Assembly (NCBI GenBank): GCA_965198495.1
Contig: CBDAPL010000002.1
Location: forward strand, 248,001-312,000
Reading direction: 5' to 3'
Length of the DNA: 64,000 nucleotides
DNA from: RH-AL1 sp965198495
GTDB lineage: Bacteria > Pseudomonadota > Alphaproteobacteria > Rhizobiales > Beijerinckiaceae
Below, piece after piece: positions 43,609 through 52,010 of the stretch. The notes under the pieces were generated by a model that was given only the letters and a program-made list of their open reading frames with translations, did no database searches and was not told the DNA's origin. How positions within the stretch are numbered: position 1 is the first letter of the stretch; each line of letters starts with the position of its first letter. A program made the translations under genes and the position numbers.

Positions 43609-46440
43609 TCAGCCGTCGTCTCGGCACTCCGAAAGGCAGAATTCCAGTATTCGGTCGTTAAGAGTTCTCAGGTCATCGATTAGGTCGTATGGCAAAATAA
43701 GTCCAAATCCTTGAGCCCGCACGCGCTCTGCCGGAGCGCCAATGTCAAAGACAATCGGCGGGCAACCAAGATCGAAAGCTAGGGAAAGCGTGTAGCTGAA
43801 GGTTTCTGGCCAAATTGAGGGAAGCAAAATGCAGGATGGCTCGATTTCCGCGGCTTTCCTGAGAGCCTCGGCGGAGTCGGCGTAACGCCCGGTCTCGCCG
43901 ACACCAAGCGCTTGCATCTCCTTGGATACATCGGAAAAGCCCACGATGTGATATCGGATGCGCAGACCACGCGCGAGCGCGTCGCGCGCGAGGCCTAGAA
44001 TAATCCTTGATCCCTTATGCGCACCGATCGCCCCTATCGTCACGACGTTCACGATCGCGGGGTCGAGAGGCACTTTATACTCCGGCGTCGCAACCCGCTC
44101 CTCTTGGTGAGGCTTAACGGAAATCGCGTATAGCGCGCCGGCGCGTTGCAGCCGCGCCTTCACGTCGTAAGAAGGAGCGATGACTTCATTCGCACCTTTC
44201 AGAAAGGCCGCGAACACATCTCGACGAATCGCCGGATCGATTGCCTCCGGATAGGAATGGTCTTGCGCCATACAGTCCCGACAGACGGAGACATCGGGTA
44301 AGCCGCAGAATTGGTTGGTCGGCAAGACAAGGTCGTTTCGATGGCAAACGATCGAGTAATCATGAAGTGTGAAGTTGTAGGGCACTTGGCTTTCCCGAAC
44401 AAGATCGAGCAAACCAACCGCAGCATGCCAGTCTAATCCGGCAATCGAATGGATGTGTATCGCGGAAGGTTGCAACCAGACGAAAAGGTCCGCTAGGTGA
44501 GGTCGAATATAGCTGAAGGCCCTAGTCCCCAGATTCGGACAGTAAGGCGTTGTTTTGGATCCTGAGCGGATCTCCAGTCCCCAGCGATCGCCGACACCAA
44601 CGCGAAGGTGGACTACCGTCGTACCTTTTTCACGCAATGCCTCTTCTTGATCAAGGATGTGCTTGATTACACCGCCGGTCATCGCATGATAGACCAACAC
44701 GACCGGCGCTTTGCCCGCGTCGGCGGCGAGGCGGGCAAGATCAAGCCTTATCCGCCCGGCCTCAGTCGCATCCGCGCTCAGATGCTGACGGATTTTATCG
44801 GGATAATCTGGATGCTTGATGATCAGCGCCTTTTGGCCAGGCGCGATTTGATTTCTGGCCGGCGCACCGAACGAGACTTCCCCCACGTGATAAACGAAAA
44901 CATCCTCCGCAAGCACGTTTCGGAAGCCAGCTTTCGCGGCGCGGAGACAGAAATCGTTTTCCTCTCCATAGCCTCGACCAAAACTTTCCGCGTCGAAGAT
45001 CCCTACGGCGGCGCGGCTCGTCATGCTCACATAGAAGCAAAAGCCCACCCCCGTCGGCACGTTGCTGTAACGCCCGGCGTTGCAGCGCGCCGCCAGCCTG
45101 TCCAAGGCGGCAACGTCAAGCTCCAGTTCGAGGACGTTATTTTCGTTTCTCTCGGGATAGCTGAAGATCGTGCCGTTGTTCGTGAACGGCGTGATCGTCG
45201 CGACGCGGGAGTCGCGCCGTGCATGGGCGACCATGCGATCGAGCCAGTCGCCCGACACCATCACATCCGTATTCAACAGGATCACGTCTTTGTCAGGAAA
45301 CTTAAGAAATCCGCGGTTAACCGATCTTACGAAACCGAGATTCGTTTGATTACGCTCGAGAACAAAAAGGTCGCGCGCGGCCAGACTCTCGAGCATACCA
45401 ACGAGGTTCGTATCGGGGGAAAAGTCATTAATTATGTAGAGCGCGTATTTGGACTTGATTTCGGCGCTCAACACCGAATGTAAAGCCGCGAGAGTTTCGT
45501 TATAGCCTTTGTAAACCGGCATGATAACCACGTAGTCTGCCGCGCATACATCGTTGCGCGGGACGAGTTTGTCCCACACCGTCGATTCTGGCGCGATCAT
45601 CGCTGGATATAGGCGAGTGCCTATAGGATTGGGCTTGAGGCCCTCCAACTGGCCTATGGTCAGATAATGGTAAAAGGGATTGATGAGTTCGAAATCTATG
45701 TTTCGATAAGTACGCAGGTAGAATGCAGGATCAAAGGTGATGACTGGTTTGCGTCCTTCGCGCCAGCCGTAGTTCAGGAAATGGTCGAGCGGGTTCTTTC
45801 CAGCTTGTTCAACGTCGGGATTTGATCGCAGGTAGTAGGACGCGTCGAACGATCCCGCTATGACATCGCGCATGTGCGAGGCGAACATTGCAGACACGGG
45901 AGTTTGCTCGATTGCGTCCCCTGCCAGACGCGCTTGAGAGACGAAGTGGTAGAAAGGACTGACATCGAGGGCCGCCACAAAGAGATTCTCATCGACATAG
46001 GCTCGCGGCGAGAAGGAACTCGACGGCATCATCTCCTCGCGCCAGCCTATCGTGAGATAATGCTCAAGCAGATCGCCCTCAAATACGCCGAGCTGAGATC
46101 GATAGATAACCTCCGAGAAGTATTGAGCGCATATGCTCTTCTGGACAGCAATGAATTCGGTATCTTTAGTAAGCTTTGATGAAGCCTTGTCTTGGGTGCC
46201 GAGAGATATAAAGTGTAACAGGGGGTTTTCGAAGTTGCCCTGAAGATATCTATCGCGATAGTATAAGGTATTGAAGTCGGCAGACGGATCTCTACCTTCT
46301 CGCCAGCCGTGCTGCATGAAGTGAGCGAAGCCATCGCGTGTCGCTGCAGCTACGTCAGGATATTGTTTCAGGTAGAAATCATTATCGAAATGCTTCCGAG
46401 CAAGAGAGTTGGCCTGAAACCTGAACATTCTTTTCGCCAA
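43609..46440 (-). CDS. Bifunctional GT2 / GT4-like glycosyltransferase with N-terminal repeats
   Basis: The 943-residue protein has three N-terminal repeats of about 70 residues (HFMQHGWREGRDPSADF; HYLTIGWREEMMPSSSF; HFLNYGWREGRKPVITF) at about 20-270, with FDxxxYLRxxPDV strands between. A GT2 domain follows at about 302-530: VVIMPVYKGYNE, LNTDVMV (DxD-type) and GRGYGEENDFCLRA. A GT-B-like C-terminal domain runs from about 578 (PVVLVYHAMTGGVIKHIL). It probably builds surface polysaccharide. TTG 46440 or ATG 46428 is the start. Its low G+C suggests transfer. Confidence 0.88.
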   Translation of the reverse strand: MAKRMFRFQANSLARKHFDNDFYLKQYPDVAAATRDGFAHFMQHGWREGRDPSADFNTLYYRDRYLQGNFENPLLHFISLGTQDKASSKLTKDTEFIAVQKSICAQYFSEVIYRSQLGVFEGDLLEHYLTIGWREEMMPSSSFSPRAYVDENLFVAALDVSPFYHFVSQARLAGDAIEQTPVSAMFASHMRDVIAGSFDASYYLRSNPDVEQAGKNPLDHFLNYGWREGRKPVITFDPAFYLRTYRNIDFELINPFYHYLTIGQLEGLKPNPIGTRLYPAMIAPESTVWDKLVPRNDVCAADYVVIMPVYKGYNETLAALHSVLSAEIKSKYALYIINDFSPDTNLVGMLESLAARDLFVLERNQTNLGFVRSVNRGFLKFPDKDVILLNTDVMVSGDWLDRMVAHARRDSRVATITPFTNNGTIFSYPERNENNVLELELDVAALDRLAARCNAGRYSNVPTGVGFCFYVSMTSRAAVGIFDAESFGRGYGEENDFCLRAAKAGFRNVLAEDVFVYHVGEVSFGAPARNQIAPGQKALIIKHPDYPDKIRQHLSADATEAGRIRLDLARLAADAGKAPVVLVYHAMTGGVIKHILDQEEALREKGTTVVHLRVGVGDRWGLEIRSGSKTTPYCPNLGTRAFSYIRPHLADLFVWLQPSAIHIHSIAGLDWHAAVGLLDLVRESQVPYNFTLHDYSIVCHRNDLVLPTNQFCGLPDVSVCRDCMAQDHSYPEAIDPAIRRDVFAAFLKGANEVIAPSYDVKARLQRAGALYAISVKPHQEERVATPEYKVPLDPAIVNVVTIGAIGAHKGSRIILGLARDALARGLRIRYHIVGFSDVSKEMQALGVGETGRYADSAEALRKAAEIEPSCILLPSIWPETFSYTLSLAFDLGCPPIVFDIGAPAERVRAQGFGLILPYDLIDDLRTLNDRILEFCLSECRDDG

Positions 46441-46741
46441 TCTTTCCGGTATTGCAGACTAAGATGTGCATGGTGACATAAAGCCGGAAATCAAAGCGAC
46501 AGATGGCAAAGTTCGCTAAGGCCTCCGATCCCGATGTTGATTACCGAGCGCGTCGAAGGCAAGCAAGCCCCCAGACCCGCCTCGCGTTCTCCCCTTTTAA
46601 GGTGGAGACTTCCGGAAACGGATAAGTCCCATTTAGACACATGACCGCTGTGGGACACATCCGATGGCGGGTTGGCGTTTACGACCTAACGATGATACCT
46701 GAAGGTCAATTTGAAGCTGTTTTGATCGGAGACGAAGCTGG
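46441..46741. other. Cassette intergenic region between divergent genes
   Basis: This 301-bp stretch separates the divergent glycosyltransferase and methyltransferase genes and must contain both promoters. It has an imperfect inverted element (GTCCCA at 46627, TGGGAC at 46652) and a 39-codon plus-strand frame (46641-46760) overlapping the methyltransferase start. Neither is supported as a gene or transposon end. Confidence 0.5.
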
Positions 46742-47719
46742 ATGTTTGTCGATGGCATGATGGATACGCCCGTCGTCGACCTAGGAGCGACCAACAAGCT
46801 GTTTGCGGGCGTGCTCGTACCAAAGGGCGAACAGACGACAATAAGTCTTGGGGTGACACGACAGTTTCTTGAAGACGCCAATACCTATCACGAAAGGTAT
46901 TTCGACATTAGTTATGCTACATATCTCGTGAAAGGAGCTCTTGATGCAATCAAGATTGACGGCCAGGTCGATCGAATTCTTGACATCGGGTCGGGATCAG
47001 GACCTTCCGTTTTCGCACTAATCGGCGAATTTCCAATGGCGCACATCGTGGCGACAGATGCGAGTCCACAGCTTCTGGCGATCCTCAGAACCGCTCTGAA
47101 GGAAAAGGACAAAAGTGGTCAGTGTACGACTATCTGTCTAGATCTAAACAGACCCTGGTTCAAGAAGGAGACGTTCGATCTGGCGCTTGGTAGCGCGATT
47201 CTACACCACCTTTTCGAGCCCGAGCGTTTGATCACGGAGATATTTGCGGCGGTACGTCCGGGTGGTGCCGTCGTGTTTTTCGAACCATTCGAGCCGGGCT
47301 ATGCCGTGATGGCGATCATCTACCGATTGATCCTCGCCAACGCGAGCTTTACGAATTCTCTCGATGGTCGCATCGCCGACTTCCTTCGTGGGAAGATCGG
47401 AGAGACAGCTCTGATGAAGTGCGAGCCAAAAGATCCGGCTGTGTATGACACTATCGACGACAAATGGATGTTCACACGCGACCATGTAGAGGCGATCGGT
47501 CGGTCAATCGGCGCATCCAAGGCGATTGTCTATCCAATCAATCAATCTGCCAACCCTTTTACGAACCACATGCGGGTCATGCTTAGGTTGGGTCTTGGCC
47601 TTGATGTGAGTGCAATGCTTCCGTGGGCCTGGGAGATTATATCCGAGATAGAGGCTAATCTCTCAGAATCATGTAAACGAGAGATCTTTTTGGAAGGCTG
47701 CATCGCCTTCATCCGATAG
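46742..47719 (+). CDS. Class I SAM-dependent methyltransferase
   Basis: The 325-residue protein has a Rossmann-type SAM-binding motif (ILDIGSGSGPSV, residues 79-90), ATDASPQLL (motif II) and DLALGSAILHHL (motif IV), then a C-terminal helical part. The substrate is probably a small molecule or glycan given the neighbouring glycosyltransferase. GGAG precedes the ATG. It is divergent from the glycosyltransferase and belongs to the low-GC cassette. Confidence 0.85.
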   Translation: MFVDGMMDTPVVDLGATNKLFAGVLVPKGEQTTISLGVTRQFLEDANTYHERYFDISYATYLVKGALDAIKIDGQVDRILDIGSGSGPSVFALIGEFPMAHIVATDASPQLLAILRTALKEKDKSGQCTTICLDLNRPWFKKETFDLALGSAILHHLFEPERLITEIFAAVRPGGAVVFFEPFEPGYAVMAIIYRLILANASFTNSLDGRIADFLRGKIGETALMKCEPKDPAVYDTIDDKWMFTRDHVEAIGRSIGASKAIVYPINQSANPFTNHMRVMLRLGLGLDVSAMLPWAWEIISEIEANLSESCKREIFLEGCIAFIR

Positions 47720-47759
47720 CGAGGCGCCGTTCGAAGCACGCCAGTGTGCGACAAGACTT

Positions 47760-47908
47760 CGGCCTGTTCCTGATGTTCTTCCGCGATCCCGGCGGCGGCG
47801 GCGGCTCGCATATCCACATGACCGACGTGTTCGGCCGTTCCGAGTTCCAGGTGCCGACGCCGAGCTACGCGAGCGACCCGGCCTGGAGTCCGCTGCTGGG
47901 GGCCTGAG
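47760..47908 (+). pseudogene. tolB 3'-end fragment, direct repeat copy 2
   Basis: This copy of the tolB tail retains the original reading frame to the stop but has no promoter, start or N-terminal part. Its two substitutions relative to copy 1 are synonymous. It marks the right edge of the cassette. The next gene is a TonB-dependent receptor rather than pal. Confidence 0.95.
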
Positions 47909-47969
47909 CCTCCCAGCGGCGAAGCAAGTGACGCGACGACGCTATAACAGTTGGAGCGCCACCTGTTTC

Positions 47970-50402
47970 TCAGAAGGTGATCTTGACGCCACCGTAAACG
48001 GAGAGCGGCTGGGCGACGGTGACCGCGTTGGCGTTGGCGCCGGCGTAGTTGTTGTTGGCGAGGGTCTGGTTGATGTTGCCGGCGGATGTCCCGACATCGT
48101 AGAAGGCGCCGAAGGTCGCGTAGTGGTTGTTGGTGAGATTGTTGATGATGCCGAAGATCTGCACGTGGTCGGTGACCTGGTAGGACGCGTGCGCGTTGAC
48201 GAAATAGTAGGATGGCAGCTGCGGGTTCTGGTTGGCATCGTCGCCGACGAAATACTGGCTGCCGACGATCACCGCGTCAGCGCCAACCGTGAGACGCGGC
48301 GTGAAATGGTACTCGAAGCCGACCTTGCCGAGGTTGCGCGGGATACCGGGGATGTGATTGCCCGGGTTGACCTGGATGTTGCCGTTGGCGTCGGCGAACG
48401 GGTTCATCGGTGACGAGAACAGCGCGCTGAACTGGTAGGTCGCGTCGATGAAGGCGTAGTTGCCGTAGAACGACCAGGGTCCCTTGCTGTAGTTCAGGCC
48501 CGCCTCGACGCCCTGCCGCAGCGTTTCCGGCGCGTTGACGAAGAAGCCCTGGCCGGTGATCGCGCTCGGTTCGCTGATGATGTCGTCCGTGCTCGACACG
48601 TGATAGTAGCCGGCCTTGTAGGTCAGCGATCCGTATTGCTCCGGAAGTACGACCGTCCCGCGCGCGCCGGCCTCGATCGTGTGCGAGACGACCTGGTTGA
48701 GCTTCGGATCGGAGACGAGCGCGGTCTCGAGCACGCAGGGCCGGGTCGGGTCGGCGCATTCGCTCTCGAGTGGCGTCGGCGCGCGGTTGGCTTCGGAATA
48801 GCCGGCGTAGACGTTGAGGGCGGGCGAGAACGAATAGGTCGCGCCGAAGACGGGATTGATCCGGTCGTAGTTGTTGGTGGCGTTCAGCTCGGGATCCGCG
48901 CCGCTGACGTCCGCGACGGAGATCACCGCGATGTTGTAGCGGGCGCCGGCGGTCACGGCGAGCTTGCTGGTGATGTCGAACGTGTCGAGCGCGAACAGGC
49001 CGTAGTAGGTCGCGGTGGTGTGAATGAAGGTTGAGTTCACACCGACATTGCCGGCGGTGTTGAGGATTTCTCCGGCGCCCGGGAATCCGGAGAGGATGTT
49101 CTGGAAGCCGCCGTTCAACTGGCCGAGGGTCGTCGTCGAAGAATAGTCCGTCTTGCCGGTGTCGACGCTGCCACCGAGGACGAAGTAATTGTCGTGGCCG
49201 AAGAACTTGTCCTTGTTCGTCGCCTGCAGTTCGGTGCCGACGCCCGTCGAATGCGTCGACGTGTTCGCCGTGGTTCCATAGGGAAACGCGTCGGTTTTGC
49301 CCCGCATCGCCGGGATCGTTCCACCGTCGGCGGTGCGAAACTGCAGCTCGTTGGGCGTCTCCGTGCCGGTGAGCGGCTGCTCGCACAACGTGTCCCTGTC
49401 CTTGCGACGGCCGGCGCCGGGGATCTCGCGGCAGTTGGTGACGTCGGCATCGTTGCCGTCGACGTGGAACTGGTCGAACTGGCGGATATAGAAACTGCTG
49501 GCGACCGACCAGTGCGGGGTGATGTCGAAACGCCCGGTCAGCTGGGCTTGGCCGGCCTGGTTGTTCGTCGTCTGGGGGGTGGTGAAGACCGCGTTGTACT
49601 GCTGCTGGACGAGGACCTGGGGCGTCGTGCCCTGGACGCCGAGCAGCGATCGCCCGAACTGGCCGATCAGGTGGACTTCTGAATCCTGCGTGCGATAGCC
49701 GAGATCGGCGAGCGAGCGCTCGGCGTTCTGCGCGCCGAACGGCCGGTAGCCGCCGTCGCGATAGATGTCGCCGGCGAAATAGAAACTGTAATTGCCGCTC
49801 TGCTTGCCGAATTCGCCGAAGCCGTTGACGCGGCCGAAGGAGCCGCCGAGCACGGTGACGTCGCCACCCTGGAAGGTGAACCCGTTCTTGGTGATGAAGT
49901 TGATGGCCCCGCCGAGCGCGTTGAGGCCGAAGATCGGGTTGTTGGTGTAGACGTCGGCCGACGCGAGGGCGATGGGCGGGATCAGGTCGAGGTTGACGGC
50001 GTCACCGAAGGACTCGTTGATGCGCACGCCGTTCTCGTAGACGGCAAGACCCGCGGCGGTGCCGGAGATACGCGAGGCGTCGAAGCCGCGATAGAACAGG
50101 TCGGGCGAGAGATCGGAGCCATCGACGCTCAGCGCGATGGCGGCCGGTACATGCGAGGTGATCGCCGTCGTCACGCTCGGCGAGTATTGCTGGGTGAAGT
50201 CCTTCGAGGTGACGATGGAGATGTCGCCCGGCACCTTGTTGATGTTGATGCCGCCGCCAACATCCGTCGGTACCGGCGTGGACGAAATGACGATCTCCGG
50301 CAACGCCGTCGCACCGCCCTCCTGCGCCATGGCATTGGAGACGCCGGAAGCGGCGCAAAGAACCGAAAGCCCGGCGGCCGCGGCACGGCGCAATGTCGTC
50401 AT
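47970..50402 (-). CDS. TonB-dependent outer-membrane receptor
   Basis: The 810-residue receptor has a signal peptide (MTTLRRAAAAGLSVLCAASG, cleavage after AMAQ), a plug domain (VPGDISIVTSKDF, ISGTAAGLAVYENGVRINES, then FGLNALGGAINFIT) and a 22-strand-type barrel with LPSYYFVNAHASYQV near the end and a terminal Phe (VYGGVKITF). There is no N-terminal sensor domain. Ligand unknown: siderophore, metal chelate or vitamin. GTG 50420 is an alternative start. Confidence 0.93.
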   Translation of the reverse strand: MTTLRRAAAAGLSVLCAASGVSNAMAQEGGATALPEIVISSTPVPTDVGGGININKVPGDISIVTSKDFTQQYSPSVTTAITSHVPAAIALSVDGSDLSPDLFYRGFDASRISGTAAGLAVYENGVRINESFGDAVNLDLIPPIALASADVYTNNPIFGLNALGGAINFITKNGFTFQGGDVTVLGGSFGRVNGFGEFGKQSGNYSFYFAGDIYRDGGYRPFGAQNAERSLADLGYRTQDSEVHLIGQFGRSLLGVQGTTPQVLVQQQYNAVFTTPQTTNNQAGQAQLTGRFDITPHWSVASSFYIRQFDQFHVDGNDADVTNCREIPGAGRRKDRDTLCEQPLTGTETPNELQFRTADGGTIPAMRGKTDAFPYGTTANTSTHSTGVGTELQATNKDKFFGHDNYFVLGGSVDTGKTDYSSTTTLGQLNGGFQNILSGFPGAGEILNTAGNVGVNSTFIHTTATYYGLFALDTFDITSKLAVTAGARYNIAVISVADVSGADPELNATNNYDRINPVFGATYSFSPALNVYAGYSEANRAPTPLESECADPTRPCVLETALVSDPKLNQVVSHTIEAGARGTVVLPEQYGSLTYKAGYYHVSSTDDIISEPSAITGQGFFVNAPETLRQGVEAGLNYSKGPWSFYGNYAFIDATYQFSALFSSPMNPFADANGNIQVNPGNHIPGIPRNLGKVGFEYHFTPRLTVGADAVIVGSQYFVGDDANQNPQLPSYYFVNAHASYQVTDHVQIFGIINNLTNNHYATFGAFYDVGTSAGNINQTLANNNYAGANANAVTVAQPLSVYGGVKITF

Positions 50403-50699
50403 TTTCCACGCTCTTTGCACAAAGGAAGGTGCGACCAGTCTTAATGTCTTAGTGAGTTGCTTCCTAGTTTGTCATTGCCGGGCATTCCCAAACATCCCGC
50501 CCTCGTTTCCCGGAATGCGCTTCGGGATCGTCGCCACGCGCGCAAATGGCGTGGAAACTGGCTGTCGTAGACGACGTTCGCAATTATTCGCTCTCGGCCG
50601 CTGCCTCCTGGTCGACGCGAGCGCTTCGTCCGCGCCGGTGATACGGCTTGTCGCCGGCGGGACCCGGCCCTAACCAAGACGTCGATGGAAGGAGCGACC

Positions 50700-51065
50700 T
50701 TGAGCAAGGACGAGACCTACGACGAGGCCGCGATCCACGCCAAGCTGGCGGATCATCCGCACTGGTCTTTCGCGCAGGGCAGCATCCAGCGCCGCTACGA
50801 TACGGCGAACTGGCGCTCGACGCTGATGGTCGTGACCACGATCGGACATCTCTGCGAGGCGGCCTGGCACCATCCCGAACTGATCGTCACCTATGGCAGC
50901 GTCCTCGTGAAGCTCTCGACCCATTCGGCCAAGGGCATCACCGATCGCGACTTCGAGCTTGCCGCGAAGATCGAGGCGGTGATCGGCTGGCAGCCGCGCA
51001 TCGAGGGCGGCGCGCTGACCGGGCCGCCCGCCAGCCACGCCTACATCAAATACGAGAGCCGATGA
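50700..51065 (+). CDS. phhB: Pterin-4a-carbinolamine dehydratase (DCoH-like)
   Basis: The 121-residue product matches the PCD fold: HPHWSFAQGSIQRRYDTA, then AAWHHPELIVTYGSVLVKL and THSAKGITDRDFELAAKIEA, which contain the conserved His-His-Pro and catalytic His. It recycles 4a-hydroxytetrahydrobiopterin or works in pterin or molybdopterin salvage. TTG 50700 has AAGGAG just upstream; ATG 50685 is an alternative. Its stop overlaps the phosphatase ATG (ATGA). Confidence 0.88.
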   Translation: MSKDETYDEAAIHAKLADHPHWSFAQGSIQRRYDTANWRSTLMVVTTIGHLCEAAWHHPELIVTYGSVLVKLSTHSAKGITDRDFELAAKIEAVIGWQPRIEGGALTGPPASHAYIKYESR

Positions 51066-51760
51066 GCACCACCTTCGCCGTCGCCGACCTGCACGGGCGT
51101 TTCGATCTGCTCGAGGCCGCGCTCGACGCCATCGAGGCTTACAAGACCGAGGCTTGCAAGACCGAGGCTTGCGCGACCGAGCCGGGCGAGACCCGCACGA
51201 TCGTCTTCCTCGGCGATTACGTCGACCGCGGTCCGCGCGGCGCCGACATCCTCGACCGCCTCTCGGCCGGCCCGCCCGAGGGATGGCGCTGGATCTGCCT
51301 CAAGGGCAACCACGAGGCGATGATGTCGCTGGCGCTGCGCAATCCGGACCGGCTCGATTGGTGGCTTGAGAATGGCGGCGACAGCACCGTCGCCTCTTAC
51401 GGCGAGCGCCGCGAGGCCATCGCGCGCCACCTCGCCTGGATCGACGGCCTGCCGGCGATCCACACCGACGCGCATCGCGTTTACGTGCATGCCGGGGTCG
51501 AGCCGGCGATGCCTTTGCGCGCCCAGGCCGAGCGAACGCTGCTATGGAAGCGCTATCCGGAGAACGCGCCGGGCGGCCATGGCACTTATCACGTCGTGCA
51601 CGGCCATGACCCCGCTATCGCCGGCCCGATCGTCTACGCCGGCCGCACCGCGCTCGATACGCTGGCCTGGAACACCGGACGTCTGGTGGTCGGCGTCTTC
51701 GACGATGGTTCGGCGGGCGGCCCGGTGGACACGATCGAGGTGCGATGCGCTCCGGCGTGA
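51062..51760 (+). CDS. Metallophosphoesterase (Ser/Thr phosphatase-like)
   Basis: The 232-residue calcineurin-type phosphatase has the metal and active-site motifs DLHGRFD, LGDYVDRGPRG, KGNHE, HAGVEPAM and VHGHDPA. It resembles bacterial PrpA/ApaH-related enzymes; the substrate is unknown. An in-frame 15-bp repeat of three units (51134-51178) adds TEACK-type repeats before the LGDYVDR motif. The start overlaps the stop of the pterin dehydratase gene. Confidence 0.9.
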   Translation: MSTTFAVADLHGRFDLLEAALDAIEAYKTEACKTEACATEPGETRTIVFLGDYVDRGPRGADILDRLSAGPPEGWRWICLKGNHEAMMSLALRNPDRLDWWLENGGDSTVASYGERREAIARHLAWIDGLPAIHTDAHRVYVHAGVEPAMPLRAQAERTLLWKRYPENAPGGHGTYHVVHGHDPAIAGPIVYAGRTALDTLAWNTGRLVVGVFDDGSAGGPVDTIEVRCAPA

Positions 51761-51854
51761 CGGGTCTCGCGCTTGCGTGAAAGGCGCTAACTAGGTAAAG
51801 ATACCTTCATGAGACCTCGTGGTACGCTGTCCCGACGCATGACCGTTTGCCGAC

Positions 51855-51969
51855 CATGACGCTGCCGACCCATGACGCTGCCGACCATGACGCTGCCGAC
51901 TCATGACGCTGCCGACTCATGACGCTGCCGACCCATGACGCTTATGACGCTATGACGCTTATGACGCTT
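51855..51969. repeat. 15-16 bp tandem array between convergent genes
   Basis: CATGACGCTGCCGAC recurs with 15-16 bp spacing at 51855, 51871, 51886, 51902 and 51918, then degenerates into shorter TATGACGCT units to 51969. It occupies the space between the phosphatase and the convergent DedA gene. Confidence 0.93.
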
Positions 51970-52010
51970 CTTTGTAACGATGCGTGCAAAAAATTGTGGC
52001 GAAGCGTCAC

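Larger units (their letters stand above)
43574..47759. mobile_element. Low-GC glycosyltransferase/methyltransferase cassette at the tolB 3' end
   Basis: A segment of about 4.2 kb, visibly less G+C-rich than the surroundings, carries a large glycosyltransferase and a methyltransferase and is bounded by 149-bp copies of the tolB tail. No integrase, transposase or inverted-repeat ends are visible. The structure implies acquisition by homologous exchange or duplication at tolB and predicts precise loss by recombination between the repeats, leaving an intact tolB. Confidence 0.75.

Noticed and set aside
43574..47759. Integrase or transposase responsible for the tolB cassette
   Set aside because: Both sizeable genes are a glycosyltransferase and a methyltransferase; no recombinase motif is visible in any frame.
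47746..47907. Functional short gene from the second tolB tail
   Set aside because: A GTG-started frame of 53 codons exists, but it contains only part of one propeller blade and lacks a signal peptide.
51855..51969. CRISPR-like array
   Set aside because: Units are directly adjacent without unique spacers and no cas genes are present; it is a minisatellite. The same applies to the arrays at 37068 and 38095.
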